64,000 nt of DNA from NCBI RefSeq assembly GCF_000426065.1, contig NZ_AUEQ01000013.1, positions 124,001 to 188,000 on the forward strand. Direction: 5' to 3'. The stretch is from Mycobacterium sp. URHD0025 (lineage in GTDB: Bacteria > Actinomycetota > Actinomycetes > Mycobacteriales > Mycobacteriaceae). This document shows, in pieces, positions 15,960 to 25,033 of the stretch. How positions within the stretch are numbered: the stretch's first letter is position 1; each line of letters begins with the position of its first letter. Position numbers and translations under genes: made by a program. The notes beneath the pieces were generated by a model. It saw only the letters and a list, made by a program, of their open reading frames with translations. It was not told the DNA's origin and did not search any database.

Positions 15960-16603
15960 CGAACCGGCTCCATGGTGTGTTGACCCTTCCCCTCGGCGGA
16001 ATACAACCCGCGTTTGGCTACGTACTGCACCACACCATCGGGCACCAGGTACCAGATCGGCCGACCTTCTGCGGCCCGGTTGCGGCAGTCGCTGGACGAG
16101 ATCGCCAGTGCGGGCACCTCGACCAATGTCAATGCTTCCGGCGGCAGCTCACGCAGCGCCGCCTCGATGTGTTCACCGTCCAGCTCATAGCCGGGCCGGC
16201 TCACGCCGACGAACCTGGCCATGGAAAACAGATCCTCCCAGTTCTGCCAGGACAGGATCGACGCCAGGGCATCGGCTCCGGTGATGAAGTACAGGTCGGT
16301 ATCGGCGTTGAGCGCACGAAGGTCGCGCAGGGTGTCCTTGGTGTAGGTCGCCCCGCCCCGATCGATGTCCACCCGGCTGACCGAGAACCGCGGGTTGGAC
16401 GCGGTCGCGATCACCGTCATCAGGTATCGGTCCTCGGGCGCGCTGACCCGCCGTTCGTGTTTCTGCCAGGGCTGCCCCGTCGGGACGAAGACCACCTCGT
16501 CGAGCTCGAACAGGTCAGCCACCTCGCTGGCGGCGACCAGGTGCCCGTTGTGGACGGGATCGAACGTCCCACCCATCACACCTAACCTGCGCCGTGTTGC
16601 CAC
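15956..16603 (-). CDS. nadD: Nicotinate-nucleotide adenylyltransferase
   Basis: The roughly 215-residue protein has the nucleotidyltransferase motif RRLGVMGGTFDPVHNGHLV, with the HxGH histidines (H-N-G-H), and the C-terminal AISSSDCRNRAAEGRP block (ISSTxIR type). NadD adenylates nicotinic acid mononucleotide to deamido-NAD in the last shared steps of NAD synthesis; nadE, which finishes the pathway, is also in this window. The start is uncertain: the GTG at 16603 puts the Rossmann strand at residue 7 as in Rv2421c, while an ATG at 16642 would add 13 residues. It is coupled to rsfS by a 4-nt overlap. Confidence 0.93.
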   Translation of the reverse strand: MATRRRLGVMGGTFDPVHNGHLVAASEVADLFELDEVVFVPTGQPWQKHERRVSAPEDRYLMTVIATASNPRFSVSRVDIDRGGATYTKDTLRDLRALNADTDLYFITGADALASILSWQNWEDLFSMARFVGVSRPGYELDGEHIEAALRELPPEALTLVEVPALAISSSDCRNRAAEGRPIWYLVPDGVVQYVAKRGLYSAEGKGQHTMEPVR

Positions 16604-16685
16604 AAAGAGGCAGCTTACGGGAGCGTTGACGGGCGTCGGCACCCGCGCGAACGCTGCCGGTACGGGGCATCGTGCCGCGCGCTGC

Positions 16686-18140
16686 TCAGACCGGCAGCAA
16701 CCCGTCGATCACCGTGGCCAGCTGCTTGGCCGACCGGCACTCGTGCATCGGGATGGTTTCGAGGTATCTCGGAACCGCGGAGTCCCCGCTGCCCCACAGA
16801 TGCTTGGGCTCGGGATTGAGCCAGTGCGCGTGGCGGCTGGCCGACACCATGTGTGCCAACAGCGCCGTCTCGGGGTTGCGGTAGTTGTTGCGGCCGTCGC
16901 CCAGCACCAGCAGCGAGCTGCGCGGCGACAGCACATTGGGGTACTTGTCCAGGAACGAGACGAAAGCGTGCCCGTAGTCGGAGTGCCCGTCTCGGGTGTA
17001 CACGCCCGCCTCGCGGGTGATGCGCTGCACCGCGACCGCCAGATCGGCCTCCGGGCCGAACATGTCGGTGACCTCGTCGGTGGTGTCGATGAAGGCAAAG
17101 ACGCGCACCCTGCTGAACTGCTGACGCAGCGCCGAGACGAGCATCAGGGTGAAGTGGCTGAAGCCGGCCACCGAACCCGACACATCGCAGAGCACCACGA
17201 GCTCGGGACGAGCCGGATGCGGCTTCTTGAGCACCACGTCGATCGGCACACCGCCGGTGGACATCGACTTGCGCAGCGTCTTGCGCAGGTCGATCTCGCC
17301 CGACCGGGACCGGCGGCGCCGGGCCGCCAGCCGCGTCGCCAATGTCCGTGCCAGGGGCTGCACGGTCTTGCGCATCTGACGCAGCTGCTCACCGGAGGCG
17401 CGCAGGAACTCGACGTTCTCGGCCAGCTGCGGCACCCCGTACATCTGCACGTGGTCACGGCCCAGCTGCTCGGCGGTGCGGCGCTTGGTCTCCGACTCCA
17501 CCATCTTGCGCAGCTGGGAGATGCGCTGGGCGGCCAGGGCTTTGGCGATCTCCTCCTGGGTGGGCGTGGGTTCGTCGCCGTACGGGGCGAGCAGCCCGGC
17601 CAGCAGCCGGCCCTCCAGATCGTCCAGGCTCATGGCCTTGAGCGCCTGATAGGACGAGTACGACGGACCGCGGCTGGAGTTGTAGCGGCCATACGCCTCG
17701 ACGATCCGGGCGATCATCGCCGCCATGCGGTCATCGAGGTTGGCCAGATCCTCGTTGTCGGCCAGCATCTGCACCAGCGCATCGCGCATCGCCTCGATGT
17801 CCTCGGGCGGCAGTTGAGGCCGGTTTTCTGTGTCCTCGGCGCTGTCTTCATCATCCGAGAGCACCGTGCGCGCACCCAGAGCCGCCGGGAAGAACAGGTC
17901 GAACATCGCGTCGTAGGTCTCACGATGGTCCGGGCGCCGCAACACCGCGCAGGCGATGCCCTCGCGCAGCGCTTCACGATCGCCCAGACCCAGCACGGTG
18001 ATCACCCGGCCGGCGTCCACGGTTTCCGACGGGCCGACCGAGATCCCTTGCCCGCGAAGGGCTTCGACGAACTCGACGAGGTGCCCCGGCAGCCCGTGCG
18101 GGGCCAGTGGCTGGGACGGTCGAACCCGGCGGGGCACCAT
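16686..18140 (-). CDS. VWA-domain CoxE-like protein, partner of MoxR (Rv2425c-like)
   Basis: The 484-residue protein has an N-terminal helical region, a basic middle segment (LAARRRRSRSGEIDLRKT) and a C-terminal von Willebrand A domain. Its MIDAS motif is LCDVSGSVAGFSHF, with D-x-S-x-S present, and further metal-site residues lie in GDGRNNYRN. Proteins of this CoxE class work with MoxR AAA+ ATPases to remodel or metallate target enzymes. The MoxR gene lies 28 bp upstream on the same strand. The target of this pair in mycobacteria is not known, and no obvious client enzyme such as a molybdenum hydroxylase is adjacent. Confidence 0.88.
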   Translation of the reverse strand: MVPRRVRPSQPLAPHGLPGHLVEFVEALRGQGISVGPSETVDAGRVITVLGLGDREALREGIACAVLRRPDHRETYDAMFDLFFPAALGARTVLSDDEDSAEDTENRPQLPPEDIEAMRDALVQMLADNEDLANLDDRMAAMIARIVEAYGRYNSSRGPSYSSYQALKAMSLDDLEGRLLAGLLAPYGDEPTPTQEEIAKALAAQRISQLRKMVESETKRRTAEQLGRDHVQMYGVPQLAENVEFLRASGEQLRQMRKTVQPLARTLATRLAARRRRSRSGEIDLRKTLRKSMSTGGVPIDVVLKKPHPARPELVVLCDVSGSVAGFSHFTLMLVSALRQQFSRVRVFAFIDTTDEVTDMFGPEADLAVAVQRITREAGVYTRDGHSDYGHAFVSFLDKYPNVLSPRSSLLVLGDGRNNYRNPETALLAHMVSASRHAHWLNPEPKHLWGSGDSAVPRYLETIPMHECRSAKQLATVIDGLLPV

Positions 18141-18168
18141 CAGTTGCGCTCCATCAGTTCATGCCCCA

Positions 18169-19056
18169 TCAGTTCAGCCTGAGCTCGCCGGCCGCGCGCT
18201 GCTGGTCGGACTGGTGTTTGAGCACCACACCGAGGGTGGCGGCGATCATCTCGTCGTCGATGGTGTCCAGGCCCAGGGCCAGGACGGTACGGCCCCAGTC
18301 GATGGTCTCGGCGACCGACGGCACCTTCTTGAGCTGCATACCGCGCATCACACCGATGATCCGAACCAGCTCGGTGGCGATGTGTTCGGGCAGTTCGGGC
18401 ACCCGCGACAGCAGGATGCGGCGCTCCAGATCCGGGTCCGGGAAGTCGATGTGCAGGAACAGGCAGCGACGCTTGAGCGCTTCGGAGAGCTCGCGTGTGG
18501 CGTTCGACGTCAGCAGTACGAACGGTGGCCGCTCGGCCTTGATGGTGCCCAGCTCGGGGACGGTCACGGCGAAGTCGGAGAGCACCTCCAGCAGCAGGCC
18601 CTCGATCTCGATGTCGGCCTTGTCGGTCTCGTCGATCAGCAGCACGGTGGGGTCGGTGCGCTTGATCGCGGTCAGCAGCGGACGGGTCAGCAGGAACTCC
18701 TCGCTGAAGACGTCCATCTTCGTCTGGTCCCAGTCGCCGCCATTCGCGCTCTGCCCGGCCTGGATGCGCAGGATCTGCTTGGCGTGATTCCACTCGTACA
18801 GCGCGCGAGCCTCGTCCACACCCTCGTAGCACTGCAACCGCACGAGCTCGGAGCCCGTGGTGGCCGCCACCGCCCGGGCCAGCTCTGTCTTGCCGACGCC
18901 AGCCGGGCCCTCGACCAGCAGCGGCTTCCCGAGCCGGTCGGCGAGGAAAACCGCTGTCGCGGTGGCGGTATCGGGCAGATAGCCGGTCTCCGCCAGGCGT
19001 CGCGCGACATCGTCGATGTCGGCGAACATCGGAGCGGGGCGAGCGGGCACGCTCAT
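18169..19056 (-). CDS. MoxR-family AAA+ ATPase (Rv2426c-like)
   Basis: The 295-residue protein contains Walker A LLVEGPAGVGKTELARAV, Walker B VLLIDETDKAD, and the MoxR-type sensor region FVLLTSNATRELSEALKRRCLF with the arginine finger pair. MoxR ATPases form hexamers that act on partners together with VWA proteins. The ATG at 19056 has GGAG a few bases upstream. It is followed at 28 bp by the VWA/CoxE-like gene and lies 31 bp after proA on the same strand, so the three may be one transcript. Confidence 0.92.
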   Translation of the reverse strand: MSVPARPAPMFADIDDVARRLAETGYLPDTATATAVFLADRLGKPLLVEGPAGVGKTELARAVAATTGSELVRLQCYEGVDEARALYEWNHAKQILRIQAGQSANGGDWDQTKMDVFSEEFLLTRPLLTAIKRTDPTVLLIDETDKADIEIEGLLLEVLSDFAVTVPELGTIKAERPPFVLLTSNATRELSEALKRRCLFLHIDFPDPDLERRILLSRVPELPEHIATELVRIIGVMRGMQLKKVPSVAETIDWGRTVLALGLDTIDDEMIAATLGVVLKHQSDQQRAAGELRLN

Positions 19057-19087
19057 GTGGTCTCCTGGTCTTGAGTCTGGTCGGCGC

Positions 19088-20347
19088 CTAGGCCGAGCGG
19101 GTCTGGCCGTCTCCCCACACGATCCATTTGGTCGAGGTCAGTTCCGGCAGGCCCATCGGTCCGCGGGCATGCAGCTTCTGGGTGGAGATTCCGATCTCTG
19201 CGCCGAAACCGAACTGTTCTCCGTCGGTGAACGCGGTGGACGCGTTGACCATCACCGCAGCCGCGTCCACCTGTTCGGTGAAGCGCTGGGCCGCGGCAAG
19301 ATCCGTCGTCACGATGGCCTCGGTGTGCCCGGTGCCGTACTCGTTGATGTGATTGATCGCCCCGTCGACCCCATCCACGAGGGCGACGGCGATGTCCATC
19401 GAGAGGAACTCGGTGTGCAACTCCTCGTCGGTGGGATCGGCGTGCACCGTGACCCCGGCCGCGCGCAGCGCGGCGGTGAGCCTGGGCAGCGCGGTGGCCT
19501 CGAGTGTTCGGTCCACCAGCAGCGTCTCGGCAGCGTTGCAGACGCTGGGACGCCGGGTCTTCGAGTTGAGCAGGATCTTCTCGGCCAGGTCGATATCTGC
19601 CGAGGAATGAACGTAGACATGGCAATTGCCGACGCCGGTCTCGATAGTCGGCACCTGCGCATCGCGCACCACCGCCTCGATCAGGCCGGCGCCCCCGCGC
19701 GGGATCACCACGTCGACCAGTCCGCGGGCCTGGATCAGATGGGTGACGCTGGACCGGTCATGGCTGGGCAGCAACTGCACCGCGTCGGTCGGCAGCCCCA
19801 CCGATGCCAACGCTGCACGCAGCGCCGTCACCAGCGCCTGATTGGACCGCGCCGCGGACGAGCTGCCGCGCAGCAGAGCGGCATTGCCGGATTTGAGGGT
19901 GAGACCGAACGCGTCCACCGTGACGTTGGGACGCCCCTCGTACACCATGCCGACCACGCCCAGCGGCACCCGCTGCTGACGCAGTTGCAGTCCGTTGGGC
20001 AGGGTGCTGCCCCGCAGCACCTCACCGACCGGATCGGGCAGCCCGGCGACCTGACGCAGCCCCGCCGCGATGCCGTCGACCCGTTGGGGATTGAGCGCGA
20101 GGCGGTCGAGTATCGCCTCGGGGGTGCCCGCTGCGCGCGCAGCATCGAGATCGGCCGCGTTGGCAGCCAGGACCTCGTGGACGTGGGCCAGCACGCTGTC
20201 GGCGGCGGCATGCAGCGCGCGGTTCTTGGTTTCGGCACTGAGGGTGCCCAAGGCACGGGCGGCGATGCGGGCCCTGCGCGCGGCCGCGTGCACCTGCTCG
20301 CGCAGGTCTTCTGTCGGGGCGCTGACGGGCGGTGTCTGCACGCTCAT
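19088..20347 (-). CDS. proA: Gamma-glutamyl phosphate reductase
   Basis: The 419-residue protein shows the ProA hallmarks: VPLGVVGMVYEGRPNVTVDA near the middle, the catalytic-cysteine region RRPSVCNAAETLLV, and the C-terminal AEIGISTQKLHARGPMGL. ProA reduces gamma-glutamyl phosphate to glutamate semialdehyde in proline synthesis; ProB, which makes its substrate, is encoded about 11 kb away in this window. The ATG of MSVQTPPVS at 20347 gives the family length (415 in M. tuberculosis); the 16 extra residues to 20395 are upstream of that. It is divergent from rbsK with a 72-bp gap. Confidence 0.96.
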   Translation of the reverse strand: MSVQTPPVSAPTEDLREQVHAAARRARIAARALGTLSAETKNRALHAAADSVLAHVHEVLAANAADLDAARAAGTPEAILDRLALNPQRVDGIAAGLRQVAGLPDPVGEVLRGSTLPNGLQLRQQRVPLGVVGMVYEGRPNVTVDAFGLTLKSGNAALLRGSSSAARSNQALVTALRAALASVGLPTDAVQLLPSHDRSSVTHLIQARGLVDVVIPRGGAGLIEAVVRDAQVPTIETGVGNCHVYVHSSADIDLAEKILLNSKTRRPSVCNAAETLLVDRTLEATALPRLTAALRAAGVTVHADPTDEELHTEFLSMDIAVALVDGVDGAINHINEYGTGHTEAIVTTDLAAAQRFTEQVDAAAVMVNASTAFTDGEQFGFGAEIGISTQKLHARGPMGLPELTSTKWIVWGDGQTRSA

Positions 20348-20419
20348 CGCCCCAGGGTATCGGAGGTGTTGACGCGGTTCGACACGTGTCAGCACCCAGC
20401 AGGATTAGCGTTGTGAACT

Positions 20420-21292
20420 ATGGCGGCTTCGCGGGTGTGCGTGGTTGGGAGTATCAACGCTGACCAGACGTTCGTCGTCAACAGTCTGCCCCGGCCGGGA
20501 CAGACCATCCTGGCCTCGTCACTCACGTCGTCACCGGGCGGCAAGGGCGGTAACCAGGCGGTGGCGGCCGCGCGGGCCGGCGCCGAGGTCGCCTTGGTGG
20601 CAGCCGTCGGCGACGATGCCGCGGCCACCATCCTGCGGGAGCACCTCCGGGCCAACGGCGTCGGGACCGACGCCGTGACGTGCGTTCCGGGAGCGAGCGG
20701 ATCGGCCGCGATCCTGGTCGACACGGTCGGTGAGAACTGCATCGTGGTGGCACCGGGCGCCAACGCCCGGCTCGAGGTGGATTCCGAGGCTGCGCGCACG
20801 GCCATCGTCTGGAGTGAGGTGGTCTTGATCCAGTTGGAGATCCCGGTGACGACGGCGATCGCGGCGGCCAAGCTGGCGCGGGCGGCCGGCGCCGTGGTGA
20901 TGCTCAACGCATCGCCGTCCGGCACCGCAGCACACCAACTGCTGGCCTTGTCGAACCTGGTCGACGTGGTGGTGGTGAATGAAACCGAGGCCGCCGGATG
21001 GCACTGGCCGGTCCGGCATCTGGTGATCACCCGCGGCTCGCAAGGCGCCAGCTATCTGGGCTCGGACGAGCGTTTCGACGTGCCGGCTCCCGCGGTGCAG
21101 GCGCTGGACACCGCCGGGGCCGGTGACGTGTTCGCCGGGGTGCTCGCCGCCGGGTGGCCCGCCGGCCACGAGCAGGCCCTGCGCCGCGCCTGCGCCGCCG
21201 GAGCGCTGGCCACCTTGGTTCGCGGGGCGGGCAACTGTGCCCCGTCGGCCGCGGACATCGACGCTCTCCTGACTCGGCGAGACGCCAACTGA
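20420..21292 (+). CDS. rbsK: Ribokinase
   Basis: The 290-residue PfkB kinase begins VCVVGSINADQTFVV, has the ribokinase sugar-binding signature SPGGKGGNQAVAAARAG at about residues 39-55, and ends with the anion-hole motif ALDTAGAGDVFAGVLAAG, where D in T-A-G-A-G-D is the catalytic base. It phosphorylates ribose at the 5 position. It corresponds to Rv2436; in M. tuberculosis ahpCD, oxyR' and other genes lie between it and proA, but here the two are adjacent and divergent. No ribose transporter is next to it. Confidence 0.88.
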   Translation: MAASRVCVVGSINADQTFVVNSLPRPGQTILASSLTSSPGGKGGNQAVAAARAGAEVALVAAVGDDAAATILREHLRANGVGTDAVTCVPGASGSAAILVDTVGENCIVVAPGANARLEVDSEAARTAIVWSEVVLIQLEIPVTTAIAAAKLARAAGAVVMLNASPSGTAAHQLLALSNLVDVVVVNETEAAGWHWPVRHLVITRGSQGASYLGSDERFDVPAPAVQALDTAGAGDVFAGVLAAGWPAGHEQALRRACAAGALATLVRGAGNCAPSAADIDALLTRRDAN

Positions 21293-21310
21293 CGCCGATA
21301 CCGTTGCCGT

Positions 21311-21323
21311 TATAGTCGCCAGC
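21311..21323 (+). promoter_or_regulatory. Leaderless promoter -10 of the enoyl-CoA hydratase gene
   Basis: TATAGT at 21311-21316 lies exactly 7 nt before the ATG at 21324, the spacing that makes the A of the start codon the transcription start. No good -35 is visible. Confidence 0.5.
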
Positions 21324-22148
21324 ATGACCCAGGTAGAGACACCGCGACCCCCTGATGGCGACTGGCTCGGCACGCCGTACCTGAGGTTCGACCGGCAGGG
21401 GCCGTTCGGCGTGGTCACACTGGATCGGCCCGAGGCACGCAACGCGATGACACCGGCGATGTACTTCGGCATCCGCTACGCGGTGACCCATGTCGAGGCT
21501 GACCCGGATCTGGCCGGCCTGCTGATCACCGGCACCGGGGACGTGTTCGCACCCGGCGGTGACCTCGGCGGCGGCAACGGCGTCGACGACTGGATGAGTT
21601 TCGGTGCAGCGCTGTCGATGGACGTCACGCCCTTCGAAACGCTGCGCCAATCGGTCAAGCCGGTGGTGAGTGCGGTCAACGGGTTGTGTCAGGGCGGTGG
21701 TTTGCAGATCGCGATCTGCAGCGACATGGCCGTGGTGAGCGACCGCGCCACGTTCCGGGTGCCGGAGTTGTACCGCGGCATCGCCGACACCTACTACAGC
21801 CAGATGCTGGCCCGCCTGATCGGCCCGGTCCGCACCCGCGACCTGATGTTCACCGGCCGCACGCTGAGTGCGCAGGAGGCGGTCGACTGGGGCATGGTCG
21901 CCCGGGTGGTGCCACACGACGAATTGCTTTCCGCTGCAACAGAAGTGCTCGCCCAGTGCTGCCGGACCGCACCCCGGGCGCGCGGTGTGGTCAAGTCCAG
22001 CTTGGACAGCTACATGGGCCTCTACGACCGGATCGGCATGAAGGCCAGCTACAGCGGCGACGAGGCCGCGGAGGGCTTCCGCGCCTTCAAGGCGCGGCGC
22101 TCGCCCGAGTGGGTCCATCCCGACCTGCGTATCGAGGGCCGCATCTAG
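21324..22148 (+). CDS. Enoyl-CoA hydratase/isomerase family protein
   Basis: The 274-residue protein has the crotonase fold: GVVTLDRPEARNAMTPAM for the first CoA contact, LLITGTGDVFAPGGDLGGG with the first oxyanion-hole glycine region, and AVNGLCQGGGLQIAICSDM for the second. The catalytic position in the segment FRVPELYRGIADTYYSQML carries an E as in hydratases, but the paired catalytic glutamate region is divergent, so hydratase, isomerase or hydrolase activity cannot be told apart. Many mycobacterial paralogues act in fatty-acid or steroid beta-oxidation. It stands 31 bp after rbsK and has its own leaderless promoter. Confidence 0.88.
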   Translation: MTQVETPRPPDGDWLGTPYLRFDRQGPFGVVTLDRPEARNAMTPAMYFGIRYAVTHVEADPDLAGLLITGTGDVFAPGGDLGGGNGVDDWMSFGAALSMDVTPFETLRQSVKPVVSAVNGLCQGGGLQIAICSDMAVVSDRATFRVPELYRGIADTYYSQMLARLIGPVRTRDLMFTGRTLSAQEAVDWGMVARVVPHDELLSAATEVLAQCCRTAPRARGVVKSSLDSYMGLYDRIGMKASYSGDEAAEGFRAFKARRSPEWVHPDLRIEGRI

Positions 22149-22177
22149 CCAGAGGCGAAGATGCGGCCCCCGCATCG

Positions 22178-24895
22178 CTAGACGCTCACCGCTTCCCGAG
22201 CGGCGTCGGCCGCCGGCTGCGCGTGGGCGCCGGCACCCACGGTCGGCAGCGACACCGCGACGCCGGAGATGTCGACGGCGCCGAACTGGGTGAAGTTGAG
22301 GAACGGCGTGGCCGAACTGGTGATCTGCACGGTGGCGGTGTGCCCGGGTTCCAGCGTGTAGGCCACCGCCTCCATCGGGATGGTGACGGTGTGCTCCTTG
22401 CCGTCGAGGGTGACCGGGATCGGAGTGACCACATTGCCGATCACCTTCCCGGTCTGGTCGTCGACGATCTGGGCGTAGACGTGGCGGCTGGTGCCGATGC
22501 CCGAATACGTCATCGTCAGTTCGGGCGCACCGACGATCTGGGTCGCCGTATCCGACGGCGCCGCCACCGTGACGTTCACCGCGTTGGTGGCCTTGGTGCC
22601 GTCGCCGAGCCCGAACGGAATCCCAGCCGCGCCCGGTCCCGAGCCGCCGAGGATCGGGACGATCCCGAGCAGACCGCCGCTGCCCGACGCCGTAACCGGG
22701 GCCCCGGCGAAATCGGGATCCGACGGCAGCAGATCGGACGTGTAGTGGGCGCCGTTCTGGTCGATCCACTGGAACGTGGGAAGAGTATCGGCCAGGCCGC
22801 CATCGACATTCTCGCCCTTGTGCTTGACGTAGGTGTCCAACCAGCTCAGCGTCGCGGTCTCGACCATCTCCGTGCTGTCGCCGGCCGGTGTCTCGCAGTT
22901 GCCGTGGCCGCCGCAGAACCACACCATCTTCACCGGAACACCGTTGGCGTCCAGAATCGTCGCGTTGTCGATGGCCTGCTGCAGCGGGAACAAGACGTCG
23001 ACCGTGCCCTGGATGATCAGCGTGGGAGCGGTGATCTTGTTGACCAGGGAGGTCGGGCCGCTGCCGGCCAGTACGGCCTGTTGCTCCGGGGTGAGGACAC
23101 CCAGCAGCGCTCCGGTGAAGATGCCTGCGTACAACTGGTTGTTGATGTGGGCGCCCGATGTCACGAGCGAAAGCAGCAGCAGCGCAGCGTAGGACGTCTT
23201 GAACGCCTCGTTGGGGTACAGCGAACTGTTCAGCGAGTTCCACGAGATCGTCGGGACAATCGCGTCGATCCGGTTGTCGGTACCCGCGGCCACCCACTGG
23301 ATGCCGCCGCCGTACGACGGGCCGACCATGCCCATTCGCGGGTCATTCGCGGCGTCGAGCTGCGTTCCGGGACGTTTGGCGACGTAGTCGATCATGGCCG
23401 ACACATCGCGGCCCTCGTAGAACGGGTTGTCCAGCTGCAGTATCCCGCCCGAGGCGTGCTCACCCCGGGAATCCCAGGTGACGACGTTGTAGCCGGCGTC
23501 GCGGAACGTGCCGACACCGGTGGCGCCACCGGTGTACGGATTCGTGTCACCCGCGCTGGACAGGCCCGCACCGCTGAAGATGGTCGGCGCTTCCCCGCCT
23601 GCCTGCAGGCCCGATGCCGGAAACCAGTTCATGCTGATCTCGGTTCCGTCGAACGAGGTGACCTTGTAGGTGTAGGCCACCGGGGTGCCCGCGGGCGCCA
23701 GCTGACCGACGTTGACGTCGACGTCGACCATCTCGGAATCGCCGATGAGCGGGGCCAGCAGGTCGTTCACCACGGGCACCTGGTGAACGATCACCAGCAC
23801 CTGCGGCACGAACGAACCCACGATCGGGATCTGTTGCAGCGCAGCGTCGAACGCCGTGGTCTCGGCGACCAGGACGGTGAACTTCTCTGTACCGCCGCTG
23901 TCGACCACGGTCGCGTACGGCAGGAACGTGAACGAGCCGTTGGCCGAGTCGAGCCGAACCTTGCCACCCGCGCTCGGATCTCCGATCACGGTGTAGGTGA
24001 GCGGCAGCCCGCTCGTGCTCGTCGCCCCCGTCGCGCCGTGGATGATGCCGTCGGTGATGCCGACCGAAGGGGCCGCGGTGATGCCACCGGTGGCGGTGAC
24101 CGAGGGTGAGACGGCCGCGGTGGAGAACTCCCGGCGCGCGGCCGCCAACAGAACCCACTCGGCGGGCGAATCGGGCGTCGGTGCGGTCGGCGAATTTCCG
24201 GCCAGCGTCGCGGCGATGTCGTTGACGACGCTCGCGAGCAGGCCCCGCACGGGAGCCAGGACAGCAGTCGGCTGTTCGGCCTTCGCGGTCGCTGTCACGC
24301 CCGGTTTCGCCGCGGGTGCGTCGGCGGCGTCGGTTTCGACAGCCTCGAGCGTGAGGTCTTCCACGGCCGGCGGCTCGGAATCCTGGGCGTGATCGCGAAG
24401 GGGCCGCGGCAGTTTCGGCGTCGCGAGCGACGGGACCCGCGGTGTCTCGGCGACCCCGGCCGCAGTCGCCTGCTTGGCCGAATCGGCACTCTTGGTGCCC
24501 TCGCCAACCGAGGGGGCCGATGCCGCGCCGTGACGGGTCAGGCGGGCCTCGATCGTGGCCTGGGCGTCCGAGAGTCGGTCGGCGATCGTCTGAACGGAGT
24601 CCGACTTCGGCGTTGCCGGACTCACGCGGTGACGGCCGGATTCACCGGCTTTGGCCACCCGGTCTCTGATCGCCGCGCGCACCGCCGCCTGCCGCACCGA
24701 GCGAGCGTTCTGCCGGTCCTTCGCCGGCCCCTTGGCGGCCGGGGCGGACACCGACTCCGACGACGTGTCGCCGGACCCGGGTGATGCCGAGGCGACCGGG
24801 GTACCCAGTGCCTGACCACCGAGAACGACAGCCGACCCGACCCCGAGCGCGACCGCCAATCCCCCTACCCGACCGACGTACTTTGCAGCACCCAA
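22178..24895 (-). CDS. Large secreted CocE/S15-type alpha/beta hydrolase
   Basis: The 905-residue protein begins with a cleavable signal peptide (VGGLAVALGVGSAVVLGG, processing expected after VASASP). Residues about 35-230 are low-complexity, rich in Ala, Pro, Thr and Lys. A beta-sandwich of the Ig-like repeat kind (TYTVIGDPSAGGKVRLDSA, FLPYATVVDSG) follows at about 270-360. The alpha/beta hydrolase core carries the nucleophile in MVGPSYGGGIQW (Ser near 523), Asp near 632 in IQGTVDVLFPL and His near 663 in CGGHGNCE. A C-terminal beta domain resembling the X-Pro dipeptidyl-peptidase jelly roll ends the protein. It is probably exported to the envelope or medium; the substrate (ester, amide or peptide) is unknown. 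Confidence 0.85.
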   Translation of the reverse strand: MGAAKYVGRVGGLAVALGVGSAVVLGGQALGTPVASASPGSGDTSSESVSAPAAKGPAKDRQNARSVRQAAVRAAIRDRVAKAGESGRHRVSPATPKSDSVQTIADRLSDAQATIEARLTRHGAASAPSVGEGTKSADSAKQATAAGVAETPRVPSLATPKLPRPLRDHAQDSEPPAVEDLTLEAVETDAADAPAAKPGVTATAKAEQPTAVLAPVRGLLASVVNDIAATLAGNSPTAPTPDSPAEWVLLAAARREFSTAAVSPSVTATGGITAAPSVGITDGIIHGATGATSTSGLPLTYTVIGDPSAGGKVRLDSANGSFTFLPYATVVDSGGTEKFTVLVAETTAFDAALQQIPIVGSFVPQVLVIVHQVPVVNDLLAPLIGDSEMVDVDVNVGQLAPAGTPVAYTYKVTSFDGTEISMNWFPASGLQAGGEAPTIFSGAGLSSAGDTNPYTGGATGVGTFRDAGYNVVTWDSRGEHASGGILQLDNPFYEGRDVSAMIDYVAKRPGTQLDAANDPRMGMVGPSYGGGIQWVAAGTDNRIDAIVPTISWNSLNSSLYPNEAFKTSYAALLLLSLVTSGAHINNQLYAGIFTGALLGVLTPEQQAVLAGSGPTSLVNKITAPTLIIQGTVDVLFPLQQAIDNATILDANGVPVKMVWFCGGHGNCETPAGDSTEMVETATLSWLDTYVKHKGENVDGGLADTLPTFQWIDQNGAHYTSDLLPSDPDFAGAPVTASGSGGLLGIVPILGGSGPGAAGIPFGLGDGTKATNAVNVTVAAPSDTATQIVGAPELTMTYSGIGTSRHVYAQIVDDQTGKVIGNVVTPIPVTLDGKEHTVTIPMEAVAYTLEPGHTATVQITSSATPFLNFTQFGAVDISGVAVSLPTVGAGAHAQPAADAAREAVSV

Positions 24896-25033
24896 CCCAA
24901 CCTCCTAGACCGACATCCGGCGACGCCGGACTGTGACCTGCCGCACATTAGCGTGCCGACGTGAGGCAGAAGGTTAGCTTGTCAATTTTTTTCGACGTCA
25001 ATTGGGTGGAGCGGTCCGTTGGCCGGAGGTGGC

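Noticed and set aside
16365..18182. 605-codon plus-strand open frame
   Set aside because: Antisense to the VWA gene and nadD; shadow coding.
21686..24109. 807-codon plus-strand open frame
   Set aside because: Mostly antisense to the secreted hydrolase and starts inside the enoyl-CoA hydratase gene in another frame; the translation is Arg/Gly/His low-complexity with no domain.
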